Source: Planctomycetota bacterium
GTDB lineage: Bacteria > Planctomycetota > Phycisphaerae > WQYP01
Length of the DNA stretch: 34,267 nucleotides
Direction of reading: 5' to 3'
Assembly: GCA_021852275.1 (NCBI GenBank)
Contig: JAJZNX010000075.1
Coordinates: forward strand, 1-34,267
Position numbers and translations under genes: made by a program. Below the pieces are notes generated by a model. That model was not told where the DNA came from. It did no database searches and worked only from the letters and a program-made list of their open reading frames with translations. The stretch's first letter is position 1. Each line of letters begins with the position of its first letter. Of the stretch, positions 8,257 through 16,428 are shown piece after piece.

Positions 8257-8973
8257 TCATTTCCTGCCGTGCGCGGCATCCACGATCTGCACACCGGAAA
8301 AGCCGATCCAACTGGCGAGAGCTCCGTTGCAACGCAGCGTAATGTTCTTGGCGGTATTGCCTTTGAAGACAACATAATTAGACCCTTTGGAGGTCTTGGC
8401 CGCCGCCAGTGTGGTCGCCCTGGAAACAACGAAATTGCCTCCCTGCCAGTTGTAGTTGCAGAAATACGTACTGGTGTGATCGACACTGCCGGTGCTGCCG
8501 GCCGCCCGGCTGATGTGAATTTTAGCCAGACCACCGTTAACACCTGCAGTGGCATACACATACACGTCATACCGCGCGTAGGGGATGCCTTTGATGGTGA
8601 TTTGCGGGCAGGGGCCGATGGTGCCCTTCTGCAAAGTCAGGTTGGCCCCGTTGAATCCCCACGAGGCCCCATCACCCGCCCATATTCCGTGACCGGCCAT
8701 TGCAGTAACGCTGACCGAGGCTCCTTTGACGGCTTTACCGTTGTTGTTGGTCAGCTTGTACAACGTCCCTCCGTTGCTGTGTCCATTGGGATCGCTGCTG
8801 TCGATGGTAAGGTTGTTCCAGTGCTTCTGCGGTACCACGCCGGCCTTATCCGCTTTGGCCAGGGTCGAGGATGACGCATCCTTGCCCACAAAATGCACCC
8901 CAATACTTTGCGCGCCGGCGACCGCTGGAATTAATAATGCCACCAATATGCCAAATCAGATTTTCAGTTTCAT
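8257..8973 (-). pseudogene. Secreted beta-sandwich domain protein with in-frame TGA in its signal peptide
   Basis: From ATG 8973, with AAGGAG 8 bases upstream, the frame reads MKLKI, then TGA, then FGILVALLIPAVAGAQ, then about 218 more residues with no further stop. Apart from the TGA (probably once TGG), this is a complete signal peptide with an AGA cleavage site. An alternative TTG start at 8946 would leave out the basic n-region and has no ribosome binding site. The mature part has the pattern VPQKHWNNL near its start, then GIPYARYDVYVYA, YVVFKG and a final WIGFSGVQIV. The same order occurs in the N-terminal domain of the 12013-13854 protein and in the PEP-CTERM protein, suggesting a ligand- or carbohydrate-binding jelly roll. 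The gene is probably newly inactivated, or the TGA is a sequencing error or is read through. Confidence 0.65.
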
Positions 8974-9026
8974 GTGAGTCTCCTTGTATTAAAAAAGTTT
9001 AAGGTGTTTTGGTTCTTAATTCTGTA

Positions 9027-9140
9027 ACCGTTCACGGCTACGTCGACAGGCCAGAGTTACGGCAGTTACGAGGTACCCAAGAGCAGGGGCACCCCTTGTG
9101 GTGCAGGCTTCCAGCCTGCCCGACCTCTCTTAGTGAACGG
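9027..9140 (-). repeat. Inverted repeat flanking the beta-sandwich gene, right copy
   Basis: This is the reverse-oriented partner of 8158-8252. This copy is bounded by CCGTTCAC (9028-9035) and GTGAACGG (9133-9140), perfect 8-base inverted ends, each followed by GGCTAC. It lies between the broken gene's 5' end (8973) and the 3' end of the first GH16 gene (9208). The contents GTGCAGGCTTCCAGCCTGCC are internally palindromic. Confidence 0.7.
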
Positions 9141-9207
9141 CTACTTAATTCTTTCCAATCGACCACGTCGGCAAAAGCAAAGTAATGCTATGGCTGCCGC
9201 AGCACTT

Positions 9208-10452
9208 TTATTTTTTACCGGCCGGGGTTTGGCCCTGGTACACGCGAATCCAAGCCACGTACATGTCGGCCAATCCGTTATAACGGGACAAGTTTACCGG
9301 CCATCCGCCACCGGTGGCCAGATTGATCAGGAAAAACAGCGGAAGTTTCTTACATATAGGCAGCGTCGGGTGATGGCCCACCTCTATATTATCCACGTAA
9401 TAACTGGTCTCCCGCGGGGTAATTTTGCAGCCATAGGTGTGAAAGGTTTCATACCATGTGGATGGAATACCGAAGGCTTTCATGTGGCAGGGATGGGGAT
9501 AGGGAAAATCGCGATGGAGCATGGCGTTGGTGATCCGGGCCAGTTTGGGCGGATAGTTCCAGTCGTGCGGCGTGATCATAAAAGTGTCGCCGGCGTTCGG
9601 CTCATGCGGACCGTTGCCGCCGTAGCCCTCCAAAATGTCAAGTTCATCGCACGGTTTGATGCTCGGCTTGAGCATATTGTCGGTGAGCAGCCAGAAGGCC
9701 GGCCAGGTGCCGGGAGCGTTCGGGGCAATAAAGCGGCACTCAAAATAACACGGCGGCCGGGCCGTAATCCCGTGGCCGTCGCTGTGTACTGACGAGATCA
9801 GCCCGGTGCTCTCTGTTTTCTGATCTGCGCGAATCCGCAGGTACGATCCCACCCGTTTGAAGGGGTTGTGCGGCGAATGGAATCTGGTGAATTTGAGCGG
9901 CCAACTAAAATCCTGCCAGCCGTGCGGAGGCTTGTGGTCATAGAAAGTATACTTGTGGCCACTTCCGATGGATAACGGTCCGGTGAAACCATCCGCGAAA
10001 ATCAATTTCATGCCCTTGGCCGCCGGGGGTGGATTTTTCGGCAAGCCCTCATGCCACGCTACACCACCCTTGTTGTAAAGCTGCAGATAACAGATATCCC
10101 GATGCGACGCGTTGTGGCCGTAGATGCGAATGGTGATGGGGCCGTGCGGGTATTTGTCAGCCGGAAAAACAAACGAACCATCTCCGGCGGCATTCAACTT
10201 TGCTCTGGCCACTGTAGAGTCATGGCCGAAACCTTTACCTTGGTGCCAGCATTTGGCCGTGATGTGGGCCACTCCGGGGGTGGATATTTTTATCGTCGTG
10301 TTGCCCTGGATGGTCGAGCAATATGGCGGCTGCGTCACGTTGATGAGCCGGGCGAAATTGTTGAACGCCTGTGCCGACCCACACAGGGCCAGAACCACGG
10401 ACACCACCGCAAGTGAAAGCAATACGGGCAGTTTTTGAAGCAATTGCATCAT
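9208..10452 (-). CDS. Secreted glycoside hydrolase family 16 enzyme
   Basis: A 414-residue exported glycanase. Residues 1-29 form a signal peptide ending CGSAQA. Residues 30-145 are an immunoglobulin-like domain. The GH16 catalytic domain covers about 148-405: it contains GTWPAFWLL (248-256) and the active-site motif DELDILEGYG, with Glu270 as nucleophile, Asp272, and Glu275 as acid/base. The ExDxxE form is that of laminarinases, agarases and carrageenases rather than lichenases, so a beta-1,3-glucan or marine-type galactan is likely; the exact substrate cannot be read. LINLATGGGWPVN near the C-terminus is also typical. AAGG about 9 bases upstream supports the start. The minus-strand prepilin-like gene lies 215 bases upstream, repeating the order of the next pair. 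Confidence 0.92.
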   Translation of the reverse strand: MMQLLQKLPVLLSLAVVSVVLALCGSAQAFNNFARLINVTQPPYCSTIQGNTTIKISTPGVAHITAKCWHQGKGFGHDSTVARAKLNAAGDGSFVFPADKYPHGPITIRIYGHNASHRDICYLQLYNKGGVAWHEGLPKNPPPAAKGMKLIFADGFTGPLSIGSGHKYTFYDHKPPHGWQDFSWPLKFTRFHSPHNPFKRVGSYLRIRADQKTESTGLISSVHSDGHGITARPPCYFECRFIAPNAPGTWPAFWLLTDNMLKPSIKPCDELDILEGYGGNGPHEPNAGDTFMITPHDWNYPPKLARITNAMLHRDFPYPHPCHMKAFGIPSTWYETFHTYGCKITPRETSYYVDNIEVGHHPTLPICKKLPLFFLINLATGGGWPVNLSRYNGLADMYVAWIRVYQGQTPAGKK

Positions 10453-10483
10453 TAATATAACCTTTCTTCACAATCATATTACT

Positions 10484-10489
10484 ATTATA
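10484..10489 (-). promoter_or_regulatory. Possible -10 element for the first GH16 gene
   Basis: TATAAT on the minus strand within an AT-rich run, about 32 bases before the GH16 start codon. The best -35 candidate at 17 bases is GACTGT, which is weak, so activation by a regulator would be expected if this is used. The 215-base gap 10453-10667 holds nothing else recognisable. Confidence 0.3.
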
Positions 10490-10667
10490 TAAAATGGTAT
10501 TACTGCACAGTCGTGCGGGGAAAGTCGCGATTTTATCCTGAAAACTCCACTCCCAACGATGCTGAACCTGGCTTTCATCGGGGTTGGCCGAAAATATTGA
10601 AAGTTCATTGTCCAGGAGCATAAGGGGAAGTCATGCCTACACAGCCTGCTTTCAAGGTGCCTCCCAA

Positions 10668-11570
10668 TCACGGCGACGGCGGCGGTGGATTTATAATGCT
10701 CCACACCTTAGTGTTTCGCGTGTAGCTGATATAATCTCCTGCAAAGTCATAAAAATAATTAGTTATGTTCCACCCCGCGGGCCACGGGCCCGCAAATGGC
10801 TGCTGGTTGATTAATTGGCCCGGCGTAAAGGAGGCGGCATGTCCATCATAAAAGGCCACGTTCGCCCATGAATCGTCCAGGCTCATGCCATGCAGAAAAC
10901 GTATCGCGCCCTGGTTAAAATATGTGGCACCGTTATCCGGCTGGAACTCTCCGATCATGCCAAAACCGTTCGCTGGAGCATCCATAGAATCTTCCAGCAT
11001 AATCGTCCCCGCCGGGTCCGGCACATTCGTCAGCCGTTCAACGGTGGCGGTAAATGGAATTCCATCCGGGTGCGTGTAAGTGCCGTTGGTTGTAAAAAGT
11101 TTTCCCTGCGGCCAATCATTGGGTTGCAGCATTGCATAGCAACTCGCCCCCATCCCGGGTTTGCCTACCGGATCATAAGTGCCGTACGGTGCAGCCGGGC
11201 ACACACTTACTGCCGGCGACAGGTATACTTCGGCGTTGGAGTCCTGATTCATGTCGTATCCTCGGCAGAGGAACATGTTCCAGTCATCAATGTTGCCGGA
11301 ATACCAGTAAGCAGAGGATTCCTCCAGAATAAAACCGTTCCAATCGGTGGCGTATTCATCCAGACCCATCGCGCATTGACGCAAATTACTCAGACACACT
11401 GCCGACTCCGCCTGCGCCCGTGCCGCCGCCAAGGCCGGAAGCAGCAGCGCAATCAAAATGGAGATAATCAAAATCACCACCAGCAACTCCATCAGGGTAA
11501 AGCCGTGTAGGGGTCTCGAGGTTTTGGGATTAGACTTCCGCAGTGTATGACTTTTTACAACCCCTAACAT
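10668..11570 (-). CDS. Prepilin-like secreted protein (type II/IV pseudopilin N-terminus)
   Basis: A 300-residue protein with a basic leader followed by GFTLMELLVVILIISILIA (from residue 23): the glycine-phenylalanine cleavage site, Glu at position 5 of the mature chain and a hydrophobic helix of prepilins. Then come [21 protein letters not shown] and, near the end, WANVAFYDGHAASFTPGQL. This resembles the prepilin-type proteins with a C-terminal DGH motif that are expanded in planctomycetes. It is probably processed by prepilin peptidase and anchored in, or assembled at, the envelope. The ATG at 11570 has no ribosome binding site: the bases before it belong to the IS110 remnant, whose insertion may have replaced the original 5' end. 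The GH16 gene lies downstream on the same strand. Confidence 0.82.
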   Translation of the reverse strand: MLGVVKSHTLRKSNPKTSRPLHGFTLMELLVVILIISILIALLLPALAAARAQAESAVCLSNLRQCAMGLDEYATDWNGFILEESSAYWYSGNIDDWNMFLCRGYDMNQDSNAEVYLSPAVSVCPAAPYGTYDPVGKPGMGASCYAMLQPNDWPQGKLFTTNGTYTHPDGIPFTATVERLTNVPDPAGTIMLEDSMDAPANGFGMIGEFQPDNGATYFNQGAIRFLHGMSLDDSWANVAFYDGHAASFTPGQLINQQPFAGPWPAGWNITNYFYDFAGDYISYTRNTKVWSIINPPPPSP

Positions 11571-11990
11571 GGAGAGTCATATTATGCCCGAAGCCACTCC
11601 AGCCTTCAAATCGTTCGTTGGTGTTGATCTTCATAAATCCACCGTTACCCTTGTTTCCGTTGGTACTGTCGGTACAGAACTCCAGTCTCTAAGCTGCCAT
11701 ACCAAGTGTGTGGGACGCATTGAGGAATTGATACGTGCTCAGAATCAGCCTTGCCATCTGGCCGTCGAAGCCATTGGCTTTGTCCCGATTGCCATCGGGA
11801 TTCATCGACAGCTTCCAAGAGTGCGTCGCACGTATGGACATTGCCGACGTCACCGAGCTCAACCGACTCCGTGGCAAGCGGCGGAAGAACGATCACAACG
11901 ACGCTCTGGATGCCGCGGTGCGCCTGGCCCACGGCAACTGTCCCCTCGGCTGGATCGCCGATGAACACGTATCGCATTTGCATCAAACTT
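11571..11990 (+). pseudogene. IS110-family transposase, 5' fragment with frameshift
   Basis: From ATG 11584, with GGAGAG at 11571-11576, the frame reads FVGVDLHKSTVTLVSVG, the first catalytic block (Asp in GVDLHK) of IS110 DEDD transposases, then HLAVEAIGF with the second acidic residue. Near 11785-11800 the reading shifts by one base to the frame that continues FIDSFQECVARMDIADVTE, then KRRKNDHNDALDAAVRLAHG and GWIADEHVSHL. The RKNDHNDA segment is the third conserved block. Nothing matches the rest of the protein (the C-terminal transposase_20 half), and homology ends near 11990 just before the second GH16 gene. The element is therefore both frameshifted and truncated, a dead remnant. Confidence 0.85.
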
Positions 11991-12012
11991 TCAGCCAACA
12001 CGACCATAATTT

Positions 12013-13854
12013 TTATGGTTTTCCCTTGGCGTAAACACGGACGTATTTAACGTACATATACGCAGGGCTGACAGCTTTATCTATCGGCCATCCGCCGCCC
12101 ATGGCCAGATTCACCAGCATATACAGCGGTACCTTGGCAGCTTGAGGCGTTTTTTGTTGTTCAAACTTGCGACCGTCAAAATACCAGGTGACATGTCGAG
12201 GCGTTACCATCACGCCATAGTTATGAAAGCCGCTGTCCATGCCGGGGGCGTCGATATCATCACCCTTGCCCCAATGGTGCGTGGGGTACCACACATGCAG
12301 AGTGCCGATATCCAAGTGCGGAAGCACGCCATAGTGCTCCACCACATCGATTTCCGGATTGGGCACTTTAGGGTTGGTAACCGAGGGCTGGCCCAACAGC
12401 CAAAACGCGGGCCAGGTGCCCAGACTACCGGGAAATTTGGCCCGCATCACAAAATAGCCGTATTTCTGGGCAAAACCCTGTCCTTTGGTATTCACGGAGG
12501 CGATGAGGCCCGCCTGCCATTGGCCTTTCTTTTTCACCGCCGCAATGCGCAACATTCCATTTTTAACCGCAAAAGGAAAGTTATTTGTTTCCGGCATAAA
12601 CGTGGCATTGCCGAAGGTGCCCTTGGTGGCAGTAAACCAGCGCGTGCCCGGACCATTGGTGGAAATGCTAAGCTTATGAAAATTATCATTGAAAGTGACC
12701 TGGTAGCCCTTGAGGTTGAGGGTTTTGGGTGGCAGTTTCGGCAGAGGCGCGTTGGCCGCCACGGTAATGATTCCCACCTGATAGGCGTCCTGGCCCAAAG
12801 CGATGACGCCCTTGCCCGCGTGGAGTTTTACGCGCCCCGCTTGGTTGTACAAACCTATGGTTATTTTATATTGGCCGTCCTTGGCGGTAATCGGTACATA
12901 AATTCGTTGCACATTGTTGACCCGGCCGGACCAAACCGAAGTCGGCACCGGCGGGTTATAATCCGCCTGGAAGGCCATGTTGCCTTTGGCCCCAAGACAA
13001 TGCACAAAAACGGTAAAATCTCGCCCCATGGGCTGGGCCAGCCAGCGGATCGTTACTGGAATTTGGTAGCCGGGCCGACAACCGGCGGCGGAGAGCTTCG
13101 CGGACAGTACGGTTACCTGACCGGTATGGGCCTGGTAAAGCTGAAAAGCATTGAATATGGAAGAGTTATTCATAGCCCCCAGCACCACAATTTTTCCCTG
13201 CGCATTGGGACGCACATTTTTAAATACCTCGTAGTTCGTGCCAAGCTTATAACCGGTCAGCAGCTTAGGGTTGCTCATCTGGTAGCTGTATTTGTAGGCC
13301 ATCACCTTGGCGGTGCCCGCAGCCAGCTTCAGCCACACGGTGGATTTGGTTTGGGGATCGCCCTTGACGTAGGCACTGTAGATATACAAATCGTATTTTC
13401 CATGCGGGCTAAGGCCCTGAAGCATCAGGCGGTCGCGAAACGGCTTGGCAGGAGTGGCCAGGTTGCCGCCGCCGCCATTCCAGGTGGCGGCTGGAAAGTT
13501 CATGAAGGCTTTGGCCGGGGCATTCTGCGACCAGGCCTTTTGGTTGGTGGGAGAGAGGGCCTCAAAGCTGCCGGTAACACCCGTCGGTTCGCCGTTGGAA
13601 TCAATCATACCCTTGGAGGTGACCGGCCATTGGGGAAAGGTTATTTTTTTTGGGCTTATACCAATGTATTGCCAGACATTTTTACCCACAGACGGTGCTG
13701 CGGCCACAGTACCGTTGGGCACCACGGGTTGGTGGTTATAATATTGGTCTCCCCAGCCCAGGGAAACATTGATCAGCATTTTAGCTTGGGCCAGCCCGGA
13801 TCCGCCAAGCACAACAAGGGCCGCGGCCAGAGCCGCGAAACTGGAAAGCTTCAT
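12013..13854 (-). CDS. Secreted multidomain GH16 glycoside hydrolase
   Basis: A 613-residue exported enzyme. Residues 1-24 are a signal peptide ending LAQA. Residues about 25-243 are a beta-sandwich domain (VWQYIGI, LSPHGKYDLYIYS, NYEVFKNV, IFNAFQLY) sharing its pattern with the 8257 and 14951 proteins. Residues 246-365 are a second accessory domain with RDFTVFVHCLG and VWSGRVNNVQRIYVPI. The GH16 domain covers 380-613: GTWPAFWLL (479-487) and PEIDVVEHYG with Glu501, Asp503 and Glu506 as catalytic residues, again the ExDxxE form of laminarinase/agarase-type enzymes. AAAGGA about 10 bases upstream of ATG 13854 supports the start. A prepilin-like gene precedes it at 14052-14873. Confidence 0.92.
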   Translation of the reverse strand: MKLSSFAALAAALVVLGGSGLAQAKMLINVSLGWGDQYYNHQPVVPNGTVAAAPSVGKNVWQYIGISPKKITFPQWPVTSKGMIDSNGEPTGVTGSFEALSPTNQKAWSQNAPAKAFMNFPAATWNGGGGNLATPAKPFRDRLMLQGLSPHGKYDLYIYSAYVKGDPQTKSTVWLKLAAGTAKVMAYKYSYQMSNPKLLTGYKLGTNYEVFKNVRPNAQGKIVVLGAMNNSSIFNAFQLYQAHTGQVTVLSAKLSAAGCRPGYQIPVTIRWLAQPMGRDFTVFVHCLGAKGNMAFQADYNPPVPTSVWSGRVNNVQRIYVPITAKDGQYKITIGLYNQAGRVKLHAGKGVIALGQDAYQVGIITVAANAPLPKLPPKTLNLKGYQVTFNDNFHKLSISTNGPGTRWFTATKGTFGNATFMPETNNFPFAVKNGMLRIAAVKKKGQWQAGLIASVNTKGQGFAQKYGYFVMRAKFPGSLGTWPAFWLLGQPSVTNPKVPNPEIDVVEHYGVLPHLDIGTLHVWYPTHHWGKGDDIDAPGMDSGFHNYGVMVTPRHVTWYFDGRKFEQQKTPQAAKVPLYMLVNLAMGGGWPIDKAVSPAYMYVKYVRVYAKGKP

Positions 13855-14051
13855 TGAGGGTAATCCTTTCAGATATGCAGTTTTCTAGAATAGATAAAAA
13901 CACTAAAAAGTTGCAGGCGGTGCCGCCGATGCGCGTCTACGCCATGGCAAGCACCAGATACACATCCGGCTTTACAAGCGCACCGCTAAAAAGGGCGGGA
14001 AGCGTCTTCAGAGTAATGACTACAAGCCGCCAGCGGCAAAACGCCGCAAAT

Positions 14052-14873
14052 TCATTGCACCGGTGAGCCATTTATAATCTGGATCAGGTTGTGGGCAAAG
14101 TTGTAAAAGCGTATCACCTTGTCTGTAGTCTGGTAAAGCTGGCCAGGCGAAAGCGATTCGGCATGGCCATCATAAAATACGCAATTGGCCAGTTCACCGG
14201 CCACACCATTGCCGTGCGGTGTATAAATGTCGCCGTTGTAGGGCCCGGGGTAGTCGGGGCAGAATCCAGCGGATTGTTCACCCGGCTGCCACGCACCGTT
14301 ATAGGGCCAGTTCCAGTTCGTGTAACTATCCGACAGCAAGATGGTACTACTGGGTTGGGGAACTTCATTCAATCGTTCCACCAGCAGATTCCACGTATCA
14401 GCCGGAGCACTTGCGGGTGCAGCCGTTTGCCATTGCATAAAACTCATATTCGGAATGGTGTATTGCGTGTAATAATCCGGCAGGCATGCGGCATAGGCAT
14501 CTTCCGGAAAATTATTCACGCTGGTCATGGGTGCCGGATTGGTAGGGCAGAAGGTGACGCTCGGCGGGATGTAGACAGATAAGCCGGTCTGGGGAACGCC
14601 AACCTCGTTGGTACCCAGGGACATCCAGTTGGTCCAGAACAGATCCTGTCCGTTTCCCGGATAATTGGCTTGGGAAAAGGTTACAATGGTATCTTGGTTC
14701 TCTTGGCCGTATTCAATAAACCCCAGGCCACACTGCCGCAGATTGCTTAAACATACTGTCTGCTCCGCCAAAGCTCGCGCTGCGGCCAACGCCGGCAGAA
14801 GCAGGGCAATAAGAATGGCAATGATGGTAATCACTACCAAAAGCTCGACAAGAGTAAACGCTCTGCATTTCAT
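14052..14873 (-). CDS. Prepilin-like secreted protein (type II/IV pseudopilin N-terminus)
   Basis: A 273-residue protein. ATG 14873 is chosen because AAAGGAG lies about 8 bases upstream and because it gives the short leader MKCRA directly before [20 protein letters not shown]. The longer frame to 14942 would run through the terminator hairpin. After the helix come [21 protein letters not shown] and, near the end, [18 protein letters not shown], the same layout as the 10668-11570 protein. The residue before FTL is Ala (Arg-Ala-Phe) instead of the usual Gly, which many prepilin peptidases tolerate. The two proteins are clear paralogs. The neighbouring GH16 gene starts 197 bases downstream; that gap (13855-14051) holds nothing recognisable. 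Confidence 0.85.
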   Translation of the reverse strand: MKCRAFTLVELLVVITIIAILIALLLPALAAARALAEQTVCLSNLRQCGLGFIEYGQENQDTIVTFSQANYPGNGQDLFWTNWMSLGTNEVGVPQTGLSVYIPPSVTFCPTNPAPMTSVNNFPEDAYAACLPDYYTQYTIPNMSFMQWQTAAPASAPADTWNLLVERLNEVPQPSSTILLSDSYTNWNWPYNGAWQPGEQSAGFCPDYPGPYNGDIYTPHGNGVAGELANCVFYDGHAESLSPGQLYQTTDKVIRFYNFAHNLIQIINGSPVQ

Positions 14874-14900
14874 GGCACACTCCTTTGGAAACCAAGAAAA

Positions 14901-14931
14901 GCCGGCCGTGTGGACAAGCCACACGGCCGGC
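14901..14931 (-). terminator. Intrinsic terminator after the PEP-CTERM gene
   Basis: GCCGGCCGTGTGG and CCACACGGCCGGC form a perfect 13-bp stem with a five-base loop. On the minus strand it is followed by TTTTCTTGG. It lies 20 bases after the PEP-CTERM stop and 28 bases before the prepilin start, so it should end or strongly attenuate transcription between them. Confidence 0.85.
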
Positions 14932-14950
14932 GATAAATCCATTTGACTTT

Positions 14951-15856
14951 TTACGCTTTACTGGGGCTTCGTCGTTTAACCAGCAACAGGCCGGCGCCTG
15001 CGACCGCCATCAGGCCAAGGGCGGCAGGTTCGGGAACGGCGGATGGAATGATCTGAATGCCATCAAGGCCGTAATAGCTGCCGTTGTCGAATACGGTTAG
15101 GGTCTGCGAAGAACCGCTCAGGTTGTCAAACTCAACATAATTACCCGTGGTTGCTGTAGCAGAGCTCGTAGCCGTTGACTGTGTCCATGCGCCAAGAGTG
15201 TTGGATGAATTGAGATAATAGTTGGTGCCACCCAATCCGATTTCCTCCAACGTAGGGTTGCTGCCGAAATACATTGGGTTTACGTAGGCGATAATGTCAT
15301 AGTTGGCTGCGGTAATGCCCGACAGGCTCAGCGTTGCATTGCCGTTGCTTTGCACACCCGCCGCCTCAGTGGCCAAGTCTTGATCGCCGCCACTGGGAAA
15401 AGTATTGCCATTAGTCCCAGATACTCGGGTGTAGGAGTAGCTGTAAGTAACCCCCGAGCTGGCACCGGTGGAGTTTAGCAGGATACCACCTGCGTTAGTC
15501 GTGCCGCCATTGGCGGTTTGCGTACTTATATTAGGACTTCCTGCAGGTGCTTGGTAATTTTGGATACCATCAATCTGGTAGTTCCAATAGGGTTCCGAAA
15601 CAACACCTGCTGTTGTCGCGGAATTGGTTATGGCTCCATATCCTGGGCCCAAGACAGGAGGCGGGGAACTGGCATTGCCATTGCCGCCGAACTGTAAACT
15701 CACGACAGGGCCGGTGGGGATCACGGTCTCGTTGGCCTGCGAAGGTGCGGTCAACGCGAGAGTACCAATGGCCGCAGTAATGGCGGCTGCGACGGCCAAG
15801 GGTGCCGTGCCGACTTTCGGGAAACGATACGAGATTGAGAAAAACCTGGACAACAT
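14951..15856 (-). CDS. PEP-CTERM-anchored secreted protein
   Basis: A 301-residue exported protein. ATG 15856 is chosen because GAGGAG lies about 9 bases upstream and a long signal peptide follows (basic [14 protein letters not shown], then a hydrophobic run ending PSQA). The frame is open further upstream only through the leader RNA. The mature part is Ser/Thr/Gly/Asn-rich and carries the beta-sandwich pattern [45 protein letters not shown] shared with the neighbours. The C-terminus is textbook [28 protein letters not shown] followed by KRR, the signal for exosortase cleavage and anchoring. No exosortase gene is in the window. A strong promoter lies at 16028-16057 and an intrinsic terminator follows. 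Confidence 0.92.
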   Translation of the reverse strand: MLSRFFSISYRFPKVGTAPLAVAAAITAAIGTLALTAPSQANETVIPTGPVVSLQFGGNGNASSPPPVLGPGYGAITNSATTAGVVSEPYWNYQIDGIQNYQAPAGSPNISTQTANGGTTNAGGILLNSTGASSGVTYSYSYTRVSGTNGNTFPSGGDQDLATEAAGVQSNGNATLSLSGITAANYDIIAYVNPMYFGSNPTLEEIGLGGTNYYLNSSNTLGAWTQSTATSSATATTGNYVEFDNLSGSSQTLTVFDNGSYYGLDGIQIIPSAVPEPAALGLMAVAGAGLLLVKRRSPSKA

Positions 15857-15885
15857 AAGAAACTCCTCTACCCCTAAGGGGTGAA

Positions 15886-15944
15886 CATGGACATTTGCCC
15901 GCCAAACCGGGCGGACCGCGGTACATCCGCTACAACGCGGATGT
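15886..15944 (-). promoter_or_regulatory. Structured 5' leader of the PEP-CTERM mRNA
   Basis: The transcript from about 16021 has a leader of about 165 bases. It contains ACATCCGC-loop-GCGGATGT (15923-15944, perfect 8 bp) and a CCGCC/GGCGG hairpin around 15899-15914. A small CCCC-TTA-GGGG palindrome lies directly before the ribosome binding site. This could influence mRNA stability or translation; no known riboswitch is recognised. Confidence 0.45.
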
Positions 15945-16027
15945 GGACACTGAACTCCAGTCAAGGACTGCATGCACAAACATCGAAAAGTATAACCAGC
16001 GTGCAGCCTGATAGTTTCAACGTTTGA

Positions 16028-16057
16028 ATATTAGCACACGCATCGATGGTAAGTCAA
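16028..16057 (-). promoter_or_regulatory. Sigma-70-type promoter of the PEP-CTERM gene
   Basis: On the minus strand, TTGACT (16057-16052), an 18-base spacer and TAATAT (16033-16028), with a predicted start near 16021. The surroundings are AT-rich. This is one of the best promoter matches in the window. It sits in the 660-base gene-free stretch 15857-16516 between the divergent PEP-CTERM and alpha-mannosidase genes. Confidence 0.6.
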
Positions 16058-16315
16058 CATAATTTAGAAACAATTTTTTATAACTTTACCATAATAATGA
16101 GCCATGAGAATTCTCCCCTGCGTCAGGCCGCCCGGCTCCATTATCAAGCACAGAAGCCCGGTGCGACTGGATGATCATCATTATGAACAATAAAACCAGC
16201 CATAATCTGCGCCAAATACAATTCTCCAATGGACTTGGTACAACATCATACAAGGGCTGTCTGCGATCAGTTATCCACGGCATATAGTGCTAAATATACC
16301 TTACTGTATTACCCA

Positions 16316-16355
16316 ATATCCCGCTAATATTGTCCACTTTTGGGGCGCGGGATAT
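16316..16355. promoter_or_regulatory. Inverted repeat upstream of the alpha-mannosidase gene
   Basis: ATATCCCGC (16316-16324) and GCGGGATAT (16347-16355) are perfect 9-base inverted arms 22 bases apart, lying 46 bases before the -35 candidate. There is no T-tract. A regulator operator is a reasonable reading, but a chance palindrome cannot be excluded. Confidence 0.4.
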
Positions 16356-16400
16356 GACAACTCAAAGAGCCTGTAACCTTCTTTTCTGGTCCATTTGGAG

Positions 16401-16428
16401 TTGACTCACCACCCAAAATAACTATATC
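16401..16428 (+). promoter_or_regulatory. Possible promoter of the alpha-mannosidase gene
   Basis: TTGACT (16401-16406), a 16-base spacer and TATATC (16423-16428). Transcription would start near 16435, about 80 bases before ATG 16517. The -35 box is good and the -10 box moderate. Confidence 0.4.

Noticed and set aside
8158-9140. CRISPR-like array around 8.1-9.1 kb
   Set aside because: There are only two inverted, diverged copies, with a gene between them. No regularly spaced direct repeats and no cas genes are present anywhere in the window.
12142-13857. A 571-codon plus-strand open frame antisense to the multidomain GH16 gene
   Set aside because: It is a shadow of the GC-rich minus-strand gene, which has a signal peptide, a complete catalytic motif and a ribosome binding site. 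The plus-strand translation shows no family features.
13855-14066. Short plus-strand frame between the second GH16 gene and the prepilin gene
   Set aside because: No ribosome binding site or family similarity, and it runs into the end of the prepilin gene on the other strand.
16265-16280. DnaA-box-like TTATCCACG, considered as a sign of a replication origin
   Set aside because: Only one such box is seen, with no cluster, no dnaA/dnaN neighbours and no AT-rich unwinding element.
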